NCBI GenBank assembly: GCA_020284085.1
Contig: JACEVL010000336.1
Location: forward strand, 69,501 to 133,500
DNA length: 64,000 bases
DNA from: Aporrectodea caliginosa
Lineage: Eukaryota; Annelida; Clitellata; Crassiclitellata; Lumbricidae
Direction: 5' to 3'
Shown here in pieces: positions 55,457 through 64,000 of this stretch. The notes under the pieces were generated by a model. That model did not search any database and was not told the origin of the DNA. It saw nothing but the letters and a program-made list of their open reading frames with translations. A program made the translations under genes and the position numbers. How positions within the stretch are numbered: position 1 is the stretch's first letter; every line of letters begins with the position of its first letter.

Positions 55457-56490
55457 GTCTGTCAATACCACTTTCCAAGATGGCTGCCAAGATGGCCGCC
55501 AAAACACAGACATATGCATATTTCCGCTCATATGTAAGCTACAATGACAAATGAACACTCCAATTTCATAGTTCCGAGGTCAAGGAATCGATCTATCCTA
55601 GTAAGAATAGTCTGTCAATACCACTTTCAAGATGGCGGCCAAGATGGCCGCCAAAACACAGAAATATGCATATTTCCGCTCATAGGTAGCTACAATGACA
55701 AATGAACACTCGAATTTCATGGTTCCGAGGTCAAGGAATCCATTTATTGTAGTGAGAATAGTCTGTCAATACCACTTTCCAAGATGGCTGCCAAAATGGC
55801 CGCCAAAACACAGAAATATGCATATTTCCGCTCATATGTAAGCTACAATGACTAAAGAACACTCCAATTTCATAGTTCCGAGGTCAAGGAATCAATTTAT
55901 CGTAGTGAGAATAGTCTGTCAATACCAATTTCATAGTTCCGAGGTCAAGGAATCCATTTATCGTAGTGAGAACAGTCTGTCAATACCACTTTCCAAGATG
56001 GCGGCCAAGATGGCCGCCAAACACAGAAATATGCATATTTCAGCTCATGGGTATGCTACAATGACAAATGAACCCTCCACTTTCATAGATCCGAGGTCAA
56101 GGAATCCATTTATTGTAGTGAGAATAGTCTGCCAATACCACTCTCCAAGATGGCGGCCAAGATGGCCGCCAAACACAGAAATATGCATATTTCAAAACAG
56201 AGGTACATGTAGGCTACAATAACAAAAGAACCCTCCACTTTCATAGTTCCGGGGTCAAGGAATCCATTAACCCTAGTGAGAATAGTCTGCCAATACTAAT
56301 TTACCTCTAAGGGATGGCCGCCATCGTGGAAAGTGGTATTGACAGACTATTCTCACTACGATAAATGGATTATTTGACCTCGGAACTACGAAATTGGAGA
56401 GTTCATTTGTCATTGTAGCCTACCTATGAGCTTAAATATGCACATTTCTGTGTTTTGGCGGCCATCTTGGCCGCCATCTTGGAAAGTGCA
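55457..56490. repeat. Satellite of about 152 bp, ending in an inverted unit
   Basis: Units begin with GTCTGTCAATACCAC at 55457, 55610, 55761, 55914 (cut to 61 bp), 55975, 56127 and 56285. Each contains GGCGGCCAAGATGGCCGCC, an inverted repeat with a 3-nt loop. From about 56318 to 56490 the unit runs in the opposite direction. Apparent frames (KMAAKMAAK) are artefacts. Confidence 0.85.
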
Positions 56491-56616
56491 CTCCCAAAAT
56501 TATTGCAACTATTGAAATCGAATTCCACGGTAGATTCAGTACTTTATTTCTGATTACAGGTTACTTATGAAAAATATCTTTGAAAAATGCATATGGTGAC
56601 ATGAACGAATAATTAA

Positions 56617-56840
56617 CGACGTCGAGGACGAAGAGGGGTAAATTTTTACCCCAGGACACTTTGGACTCAAAAATCTTCTTCCCCCAACATGACATTTTCC
56701 TGGCTTTGGTGTCAGAATATGTCATAGGTATTAACTTGTAAACACATGGAACGTCAAATTATAACTGTCAACGGTTGCTCCGCAATCAGCATTCAGACAC
56801 CCCTGGGGTAATTATTTACCCCTCTCCGTCCTGCTGAAGT
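56617..56840. mobile_element. TTAA-flanked MITE, 224 bp
   Basis: TTAA at 56613-56616 and 56841-56844. The left end has GGACGAAGAGGGGTAAA and the right end its complement with changes; both are followed by a palindrome, GGGGTAAATTTTTACCCC and GGGGTAATTATTTACCCC. The first four to ten bases are less conserved. Confidence 0.75.
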
Positions 56841-56936
56841 TTAAACAGGCTAATAGGCCCACTATTAGGAAGAGAAAGTTATACGCGATTCATTTAACAA
56901 CTTTTTGGTCATTACTGCATTCAGAGCCCCTATTAA

Positions 56937-57023
56937 AACACAAACAGACACCCCTTCCCTGGGGAATTTATATGCTTATAGCTTGTTTTTGGACGTATAT
57001 ATACGTCTTGCCCAGGGAAGGGG
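56937..57023. mobile_element. Possible small TTAA element with 14-bp perfect inverted repeat
   Basis: ACCCCTTCCCTGGG (56950-56963) and its exact complement (57011-57024) lie between TTAA motifs at 56933-56936 and 57024-57027. The left inverted repeat starts 13 bases inside, so the left boundary is unclear. Confidence 0.4.
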
Positions 57024-57149
57024 TTAACAAACTCTCATCCTACGCTATATAAATTCAGCAACTGCGTTTAATCGCTAGAACCAACGGATATTGTTCAACT
57101 CGAAGAGAAAATCGACGTAACATCCACAAATGGCGATAAAAAAACGGAT

Positions 57150-57950
57150 AACTGACAACAATCTGACAATGCCAGTCCTAAACCAGGATAAAGGAGGAGG
57201 GCGACGCTGATCAATTACGCTGTGACACAGCGTCGTCAAACCACGTGTAAATAAAAAGAAAATCTCGACCACTGCCGAACACTCGGGTGGTGCCAGTCTG
57301 AAGTCTGGATAAAGGAGGGTGACGGTGATTATCTCTCTTATCTATCTTATCGTCTGTGCACAGCAACTACAGCTACCGCTACAAAAATATATATATATTT
57401 AATTAATATTTTAATTAGAAATTACGTTATTCAGAGATTCACACAATGGGTCTTGGCAGCCACAGGATGTCGCTAAACAACGAAAAATACAGTATTCGCT
57501 ATAAATTCATCAAATGCGTTTAATTGCTAGGGCAATTAATTATTTAACTCCGCCACTGCCATATAGTGCCAGTCAGTGCCAGTCTCAAGCCTTGATGAAG
57601 GAGGAGGGCGACCCTAATAATATTTATCACACGATGTCGTTAAACTAAAACTACTAGGCTACCACTAATTGCAAGTGCAACTCACAGTCTTTCTTAAGTC
57701 GTAAGGTAGGCCTAAGGCCGACGCTAACGGTCCTTGTTGGTCACAAAATGGTGATGAACAATGAAAAACACCTACCATCAGGTGGTGCCAGTCTGAAGCC
57801 TCACTAAAAAAGGGTGACGCTGATTATGTCATTTATGCCTCAGCGTCGTTAAACAGGAACTAAAGGTACGGATGAAAATATATCTAATTAGGACATTAAT
57901 TAAATGTCGACGTAATTGGTCGTGGAGGCCACAAAGTGTCGGCTAACAAT
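57150..57950 (-). repeat. Series of B-type and C-type modules
   Basis: GGAGGAGGGCGACGCTGAT (57192), GGTGGTGCCAGTCTGAAG (57284), GGAGGAGGGCGACCCTAAT (57599) and GGTGGTGCCAGTCTGAAG (57781) with GCGTCGTTAAACAGGAAC (57842) mark at least four B-type units in one orientation. Confidence 0.6.
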
Positions 57951-58723
57951 AGATCGCCAATTAAGCACTATCGCTCGCTCGCCAAGTTCTACTGCTACTG
58001 CTACTCTTGTCCATTCTAATCAGACTTGACTACTGCTGCTCTCTCTAAGCTGGCCTCCCGGTTGCCCGACTGAGCTGTCTGGATCACGTCGTATAAGCTC
58101 TGCAGCCGCTGTATTGGCCGCATACCCAAATTCGACATCTCCAGCTATATGCGTGACATTCTTCACCATTAGCGTCGCCACGGGGGGCAAGGGGGGCAGC
58201 TGCCCCCAACCCTGGTCAGGCTGGGTCCTGGGATTCGTGCAAATCCGGTGAGTTTTTTTAGGGGGGTACCCTATGTGGTGTGTGGTTTGACATTTTACAT
58301 TGAAGGTCCTCTTCTCCTCTTCCAAAGTTTGTTTTCTTTTCAAAGACTAATCACTAATCAACAGGTGACGGATTGTGCTTTACACTAAATATACAGAAGA
58401 ATAGGGAAAAGTCCAATGTTGTTTATCTCTCCTATTCGCAGTGATGAGTCATGATGGAGTGAGCTATTTACACCAGTCACACAGCCGCATTCCAACAGGA
58501 TGTCCAAGACATGTGGAAATTATTAGTATGCCTGCCTCTGAGCGACATCTTCGCCCGCCAATTCTCGCTCAACGGGTGCACGCAAAAGCAGGCATCAGTG
58601 TGTACATGTGTTTGTGTGTGTATGTGTATGTATATGTATGTGGCGTGTGTGTGGGTATAATACTTGTTGTGAAATAGATGTATATATACAGAGACAAAAC
58701 ATAGCAAACTGATTCACACTATC

Positions 58724-58930
58724 TTGGTTTTAAGACAAGGGAACAAAAATATCTATGAATTAATACTCCTTCGCCCGCCAATTCTCGAGAGCAGTGGGAG
58801 GCCGTTCCCGCGCATTCCCACCCACTTTAACCCCGAGTACAGTCGTTTAAAGCAGTCGGCGTTCTGTTTCTATTGTCGATTGTTCACTAGTAAAACTGCA
58901 TCAACACTGCTTGGCTTCCCGATTCGGTAG
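58724..58930 (+). pseudogene. TTF-type zinc finger remnant of a hAT transposase
   Basis: The frame includes GRPFPRIPTHFNPEYSRLKQ then SAFCFYCRLF. The pattern R.F....F...PWL.YS...DAAFCF.CR.F is the TTF-type finger at the N-terminus of one hAT transposase group and of ZMYM-like proteins. The rest of the transposase is missing. Confidence 0.6.
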
Positions 58931-59079
58931 TTGAATCCTTCTTGCTTGGTTTGTATACCATTTGTAAACTATGTCTGCTAATTGTGTCTGGTCAGCAATC
59001 TGTTTACCCTAAGGCTTGTGGCGTTCTTGGATATTGAATGTGTTTTCTAGTTTTTATATTAATTTCAATAAATGTCGGG

Positions 59080-59411
59080 CAGTGGTGTAGTCCTAATAAA
59101 ATGAAGTGGGGGAACGCCTGGAAATTGAAGTAGCAACTGTAGCAAAAAGTGCAATCTTGCAAGAATTTTGCATAGTGTGAACGCTGCTATTTTTGAAACT
59201 GTTGAATGTAAAAAATAACAAAAAAATTAATAAATGTAATTATGTAAATTTATACATAGGAATTTGTTATTTGTAACATATTGTATTCAAGTATTCAAAC
59301 AGTTTCCATGCCTGTACAGAAATGCTGCAAAATAGTGAGGGATCGCGTTCCCTCCCTGGAAAAAAGTGCGGGAACGGCGTTCCCCCGCGTTCCCGCCCCA
59401 CTACACCACTG
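59080..59411. mobile_element. Nested hAT MITE, 332 bp
   Basis: ATGTCGGG at 59072-59079 and 59412-59419. The ends CAGTGGTGTAGTCC and the complement of CACTACACCACTG match for 12 bases. It lies inside the 1690-bp hAT, which lies inside the LINE. Confidence 0.9.
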
Positions 59412-60055
59412 ATGTCGGGTTTGCTAATATTATCTGTAGTCAAACTCAAATACGGTTCAAACTAGGCCTACATCTTAAACCTCGGGGTAGCACGGTCCTT
59501 GCACGGGAGACCTTAAATGGTGTGGCGTACATTCGAACGGGCGAGCAGTGATGAAGGATGATGTAAGCCAATCAATTCATTGAAAAATGAGCAGGGTCGA
59601 GGCCGTATACGGTCACTATATGAAAACGCGAACATTTAACATTTAGCTACGAGTCACAGTTGGCTCCTATCAGCGCTGAAATAATAGAACAATTTTGTTC
59701 CTATGACAGCTTAAAATGCCACCATTACAGTATGAAAATTCAAAACCCCTCTCCCCTGCTCGGCGCTCCGCGCCTCAGCGATCGTCCTTCGGACGCTCAT
59801 TTCTCTGTCCTCCTATGCCTTGCCCCCCCAACCTTGAAGTTCTGGCGACGCCACTGTTCTTCACTGGCTCCCCCTTAGGCAGCGAATTGAGTATAGGATA
59901 GCTGCCTTAGTTTGGTGCTGCCTTCTAGGTCTCGCTCCTGCCTACCTTATCGGGTTTTGTAGCCCCTCCCTCAGTGCCCTGGGCTCGCGTTCTCTCCGTT
60001 CGGTTGAACACGGTCTTCTCTCTGTCCCTTTTGCTCGCACCTCCACCAGTCAGAG

Positions 60056-60260
60056 CAGTGCATATTTTAACTGTTTAACTACTGGGACAAATGTCCCAGT
60101 GGTTTTAGGATTTGCCCCAGTAGTTTTAGGATTTGTCCCAGTAGTTTTGGTGAATGTCCCGTGTAATACTCTACTTTCAATGTTAGTTTCCAATAAATTG
60201 AAGGTAGAGTAGCAGACTTTGTCCCAGTAGGCTAGTCTAAACCCGTTAAAATATGTACCG
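60056..60260. mobile_element. hAT-type MITE, 205 bp
   Basis: AGTCAGAG at 60048-60055 and 60261-60268. The ends CAGTGCATATTTTAAC and the complement of GTTAAAATATGTACCG match at 14 of 16. Inside are three tandem GTCCCAGTAGTTTTAGGATT-like units and a hairpin (CTCTACTTTCAAT with its near complement ATTGAAGGTAGAG). Excision restores the LINE reading SQRRAFSVVGP. Confidence 0.85.
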
Positions 60261-60442
60261 AGTCAGAGACGTGCCTTCTCTGTGGTCGGCCCCTCGACCT
60301 GGAATGGCCTCCCTCTGACACTCCTCTCCCTTCCTAGAACCACTTCTCAGGCATTCCTCTGTCAACTTAAAATGGTCCTAATTGGCCGCGCTTGGGATGG
60401 GAGCGCCTCTGAGTAGTTACCTTGAAGAGGCGCAATACGCAT

Positions 60443-61594
60443 TCAAACCTTAGTAAAATTCTGTTGAGTGTTAACATCAGTGACATCAACAGTTTCACTT
60501 ACATGAGATTGTGTTACAGGTTTAGTTGAGTTAACCTTAGTAACATTTTGTTGAGCGTTAACATCAGTGACATCAACAGTTTTACTTACATGAGATTGTG
60601 TTACATGCTTAGCCTGAGATTGTGTTACAGGCTTAGCCATGTTTACATTATTAACATCAGTGACATCAACAGTTTCACTTACATGAGATTGTGTTACAGG
60701 TTTAGTTGAGTTAACCTTAGTAACATTTTGTTGAGCGTTAACATCAGTGACATCAACAGTTTCACCTACATGAGACTGTGCTACAGGTTTAGTTGAGTTA
60801 ACCTTAGTAACATTTTGTTGAGCATTAACATCAGTGACATCAACAGTTTCACTTACATGAGATTGTGTTACATGCTTAGCCTGAGATTGTGTTACAGGCT
60901 TAGCCATGTTTACATTATTAACATCAGTGACATCAACAGTTTCACTTACATGAGATTGTGTTACAGGTTTAGTTGAGTTAACCTTAGTAACATCTTGTTC
61001 AGCTGTGTGTACATCAAAGTTTTCATCAGTGTTATCAAAAGTTGGACTCTTGTATATATTCATCTTAATTCTCTTTCGAGGGTGTGCAGTTTGACAACGT
61101 TTAACATCCTTACCAATCGCCCCACTCGTTTGATCCTGGACCTTTCTAGGAGGGACCATCTTCAAAAAATGTTCCCTTTTCAATTTAGTTTCATTCCATG
61201 TACCTTGATCCCGCCAGTTATCCAGTGAACGAGACCTCCTTCTGGCCATTGATTCATAGTACGACTCAAAGTAATCACTATTGTTCTGTGACAAATTTTC
61301 ATTTCGAAGGTTGTCAGAAGATTTATAAATGAAATTTCGTAAATCCTCAACAGATTCAGATATTTGTTTACCTTCTGTATTGGTTCGTTCGATTTCTTTT
61401 ATATTTTCGATATCCTCAGTCAAGCCAGAAGTAGGTTCACGGGCTGTCGGCAAGACCTTTTGGACCTCCTGTTGTGCGTACGCCTTCTTTTGCGCGTCTA
61501 TTTTCTGTTCTTCAGGAATGTTCAATGAAGTATCTCCAGAGTTCGACGAACTTGATGAAGTGTCTAGACGACGTTTTAGTTTGTTTTTCCCCAT
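60443..61594 (-). CDS. 383-residue protein with C-terminal tandem repeats, cut short by a LINE
   Basis: The frame starts MGKNKLKRRLDTSSSSSNSG and has charged, Ser-rich low-complexity sequence with basic clusters (RRRSRSLDNWRD, HPRKRIKMNIYK), suggesting a nuclear or nucleic-acid-binding role, which is inference. From about residue 200, units of 29 and 31 residues alternate: one with NVTKVNSTKPVTQSHV, another with NVNMAKPVTQSQAKHV, both ending ETVDVTDVN. The last unit breaks after NFTKV and the TGA stop (60443-60445) lies at the junction with the LINE 3' end. There is no signal peptide or membrane segment. I do not recognise the family. It could be a host exon, a retrocopy or a transposon accessory frame. 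Confidence 0.5.
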   Translation of the reverse strand: MGKNKLKRRLDTSSSSSNSGDTSLNIPEEQKIDAQKKAYAQQEVQKVLPTAREPTSGLTEDIENIKEIERTNTEGKQISESVEDLRNFIYKSSDNLRNENLSQNNSDYFESYYESMARRRSRSLDNWRDQGTWNETKLKREHFLKMVPPRKVQDQTSGAIGKDVKRCQTAHPRKRIKMNIYKSPTFDNTDENFDVHTAEQDVTKVNSTKPVTQSHVSETVDVTDVNNVNMAKPVTQSQAKHVTQSHVSETVDVTDVNAQQNVTKVNSTKPVAQSHVGETVDVTDVNAQQNVTKVNSTKPVTQSHVSETVDVTDVNNVNMAKPVTQSQAKHVTQSHVSKTVDVTDVNAQQNVTKVNSTKPVTQSHVSETVDVTDVNTQQNFTKV

Positions 61595-61874
61595 TTCTAT
61601 TTTATTTCCTTTATTTTCGTAAGAAATTATGTTTCCCGCCTTGACGCGCGAAAACGTCGAAACGATATTCCGATCACAGTGAAATCAAAACCAAAATTAT
61701 TGAATATGCTTTCGCATTTCGAAGAGGATTAAAGGTGTCTAACGGCATCGCATTATAAATATTTAACGAAATCTAGCGAGCTCCTGTGCCTTTCAAATCG
61801 TAGGCGTTAACCTCACTTTACAATTAGCCTAGTTCAATTGAAATGCGGATCAATCTATCGATATTTATTTATTT

Positions 61875-62600
61875 GTCCGTAGTTTAACGTCGTCTTATGA
61901 CATCAAAGGCCGTTGACGACAATACAGAAAATATACAATACAATCAGAACAAGAAACTTATAGCATCCGAACAACACCACCAAAGGTGTCGAAACAGAGC
62001 TTTACAATTTCACCAATATTCAATATTTTTGCAGCGTAAAGTATTTCATCTCATATTGTACGTGATCATTATGTCCTGACAAATTTCATTAACTAACAAA
62101 GCATACATGTATTACAATTGATTAAGGTATTCCTTTAAACTGTTCATGTACATTAACCAAGCCATATCATTATGCAATATTGAATAACTAAAATTGAATG
62201 ATAGTAATATTGTAATATGAATATTCATTAACCAATAAGTAATGTTTATAATTTTCCAACATCGGGTTCTTATTATTATGACATAACATATTTTAAACAA
62301 AAATCAACAGTCGAAAATAAGTCATCCATGGATATTTCAGCAAACAGCACTGCAACACAGTACTGCAATATTATTATATAACACAGCAGCCACTCCGACA
62401 CAGCAACCAAACCAAACCATCCGTAATATGTAATACTGAAGAACCAAAGTTAAATAATAGTAACCAGCATTGTAACCAACATTGCAACAACATTGCATAA
62501 TAGTAATATGGCAATATAGATATTCATTAACCAATAATTAACATTAATAATTTTCCAACATCAGAATTTTATTATAAATGTTATATGACATAACATATTT
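61875..62600. repeat. Second copy of the AT-rich repeat at 36632-37340
   Basis: Same order and about the same length, diverged by substitutions and by loss of the triple CATACATGTATTATAATTG expansion (one unit here at 62102). Confidence 0.65.
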
Positions 62601-62980
62601 AAAAATTAACAATAAAACGTGACTGACGGATTAATGCGATCGATAGAAGAGGTATTAAAGGTGTCTAAAAGTCATCGCATTTTGAATGTTTAACGCCATC
62701 TAGCGAACTCCTGAGCCGTTCAAATCGACTTTGTCTATCAACAGATTTAGGCGGATTAGAGAGCGTCATTGTCCCTTTGTGAGGTTCTCAAGAATTTCTT
62801 CATAAATGACTGTTCACTTTCTTAACTGAATATTTCTATCCAACCGGTTTGCTTCATCCATTCCTTTGTTAAACGCTGTGAATTCCAGGGCCGTTGAAGT
62901 CGACTTCACTTTACAATTAACTTACTTCAAATTCGACGATTTCTTAAATTAACCGAAGAAATTGGAGATATATGTATACT

Positions 62981-62990
<10 letters not shown>
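62600..62990. repeat. C module and downstream segment, no gene
   Basis: GTATTAAAGGTGTCTAAAAG (62641), TTTAACGCCATCTAGCGAAC (62690), GGCGGATTAGAGAGCGTCAT (62752). The same run, longer, is at 15715-15838 and 24737-24850. Confidence 0.5.

Positions 62991-63015
<25 letters not shown>
62990..63015. repeat. (TA)n microsatellite
   Basis: A run of about 24 bases of alternating TA followed by CACACACA. Confidence 0.8.
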
Positions 63016-63020
<5 letters not shown>

Positions 63021-63404
63021 TATACTTCCATATTCGATCGTCCTCCCCGAGATGGTTACTGTGTTGGAACATTAAACAACTCCTTAACTCATAATAATAT
63101 TCATCATCATTGTTGTCATCGTAGTAGTCGTCGTTGGCTTTTATATGGGGATGAGAAATTACACAAGACGAAGGGTTGATAAACTTTAAATTCATTGCAT
63201 TCAATTTATATTGACAAGCAAAGACGTATTAAAGGTGTCTAAAGAAAGCATTGCATTAGCAGGGTTTCAACGCCACTTAGCGACCTGCTCATCCGTTGAA
63301 GTCGACCTATCTGCCTTTGTGATATTAGAAAGAGGCGCTGCATAAATGGCGGATAGATTAACTGACGATTTCTTCTTCGAAGACAATGGAGGTATATACA
63401 TACT

Positions 63405-63560
63405 TAAACCTATCGACCTACATACTTACAGCTTACATACGTACATACACATAATTATACATACGCAAAAATAAATACATAGATGCATGCATACACACAT
63501 ACATATGCAAACACATGCATGAACAAATACATACATAAGTACATAGAGACATGCACTTAC
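63405..63560. repeat. (ATAC)n-rich microsatellite
   Basis: Degenerate CATACATA-type repeats, like 24905-25390. Confidence 0.75.
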
Positions 63561-63649
63561 CATCGTCGAACTTGATTCTCTTCCGCCATTTATCATTATT
63601 GACATATTGGATGACATTCTGCCATTTTTTTCTTTATTTGTTTAACAGG

Positions 63650-63781
63650 TCTGTCTGTCTCTCTGTCTCTGTCTCTGTCTCTGTCTCTGTCTCTGTCTCT
63701 GTCTCTGTCTCTGTCTCTGTCTCTGTCTCTGTCTCTGTCTCTGTCTCTGTCTCTGTCTCTGTCTCTGTCTCTGTCTCTGTA

Positions 63782-63834
<53 letters not shown>

Positions 63835-63835
63835 G
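63650..63835. repeat. (CTGTCT)n, (CTGT)n and (CT)n microsatellite
   Basis: A nearly pure hexanucleotide array of about 130 bp, then CTGT units, then CT. Frames across it in both directions are artefacts. Confidence 0.95.
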
Positions 63836-64000
63836 AAGGTCATCTTCCCTCCTCACAAAACGGGCCATCGTCTTCCCTACTCTTAAGAAACCCAACTTAG
63901 ATCCTAATCTTTTTAACGTAAACTGGTGATAAGTACCCCACTCCACTATGGCCACAAAAATACGATCACAGGCAACTGGTTTTGCACAGAACGTAGTATG

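Larger units (their letters stand above)
58167..59856 (+). mobile_element. hAT element, 1690 bp, with exact 8-bp duplication
   Basis: TTCTTCAC at 58159-58166 and 59857-59864. The ends are CATTAGCGTCGCCA and the complement of TGGCGACGCCACTG. The interior has a TTF-type zinc finger frame and a nested hAT MITE. Excision restores the LINE reading ILHWLP. Confidence 0.85.
57995..60442 (+). pseudogene. L2-like LINE 3' half carrying two hAT insertions
   Basis: Three LINE pieces are in order: 57995-58166 (RLDYCCSL, degenerate, to MRDILH), 59857-60055 (HWLPLRQRIE.RIAALVWCCL, LAPAYLIGF, SLSALGSRSLRS, FARTSTSQ) and 60261-60442 (RRAFSVVGPSTWNGLPL in one frame, then GAGCGCCTCTGAGTAG). Each break is explained by an insertion with an 8-bp duplication. 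The 3' end abuts the coding repeat of the next gene. Confidence 0.8.

Noticed and set aside
55848..56222. 124-codon frame with KMAAKMAAK
   Set aside because: The period matches the 152-bp satellite, and the frame is broken in other units.
63551..63955. Long frames of Ser-Val or Arg-Asp repeats
   Set aside because: They arise from the CTGTCT hexanucleotide array. RS/RD dipeptide runs in both directions are what such an array must give.

Overview
This is a gene-poor, repeat-dense stretch of animal genomic DNA. The organism is a metazoan, most likely an aquatic invertebrate, but the species cannot be fixed from sequence. The evidence is broken exons matching animal-specific proteins (the P domain of a furin-like proprotein convertase, and the N-terminus of the SANS/USH1G scaffold protein), non-LTR retrotransposons with L2/CR1-like C-termini, tRNA-headed SINEs, hAT, piggyBac-like and Mutator-like DNA transposons, and many microsatellites. 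No bacterial-type operon, rRNA, functional tRNA gene or CRISPR array is visible. Nearly every open frame is a transposon relic or a microsatellite. The one long frame that may be host coding sequence is at 60443-61594 (-). Layout. 1-8 kb: a composite tRNA-headed repeat, a dead proprotein-convertase exon, a 1-kb piggyBac-like element in a TTAA site, an L2-like LINE 3' half, and SINEs. 8-13 kb: a decayed DNA element with a BED-finger remnant, and several minisatellites. 13-25 kb: LINE 3' ends, a Mutator-like element inside a LINE, a second piggyBac-like element, local duplications. 25-38 kb: microsatellites, SANS-like exon copies, two more convertase exons, a hAT MITE. 38-45 kb: the largest frame, a non-LTR reverse transcriptase with an apparent restriction-like endonuclease, bounded by TTA microsatellites; then polypurine DNA. 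45-54 kb: MITEs, the third SANS-like exon, a 1-kb TTAA element, and a hAT element carrying LINE, SINE and microsatellite DNA inside another LINE. 54-64 kb: a 150-bp tandem satellite, a LINE carrying two hAT insertions (one with a further hAT inside it), the tandem-repeat protein frame, and terminal microsatellites. The unifying feature is a set of short interspersed modules seen throughout the window. They share a core beginning GTTTAACGAC and ending near GTTGACGTCGAC, and are linked to a second motif, GGTGTCTAAG or its complement. Two compact forms (called A, about 75-100 bp, and B, about 110 bp) lie between direct repeats of 8-15 bp, which suggests that they are very small retroposons. Longer forms surround the broken host exons, so these exons appear to have been copied together with the modular repeat. 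Because insertions are nested with readable target-site duplications, the relative ages of many elements can be read directly from the sequence.
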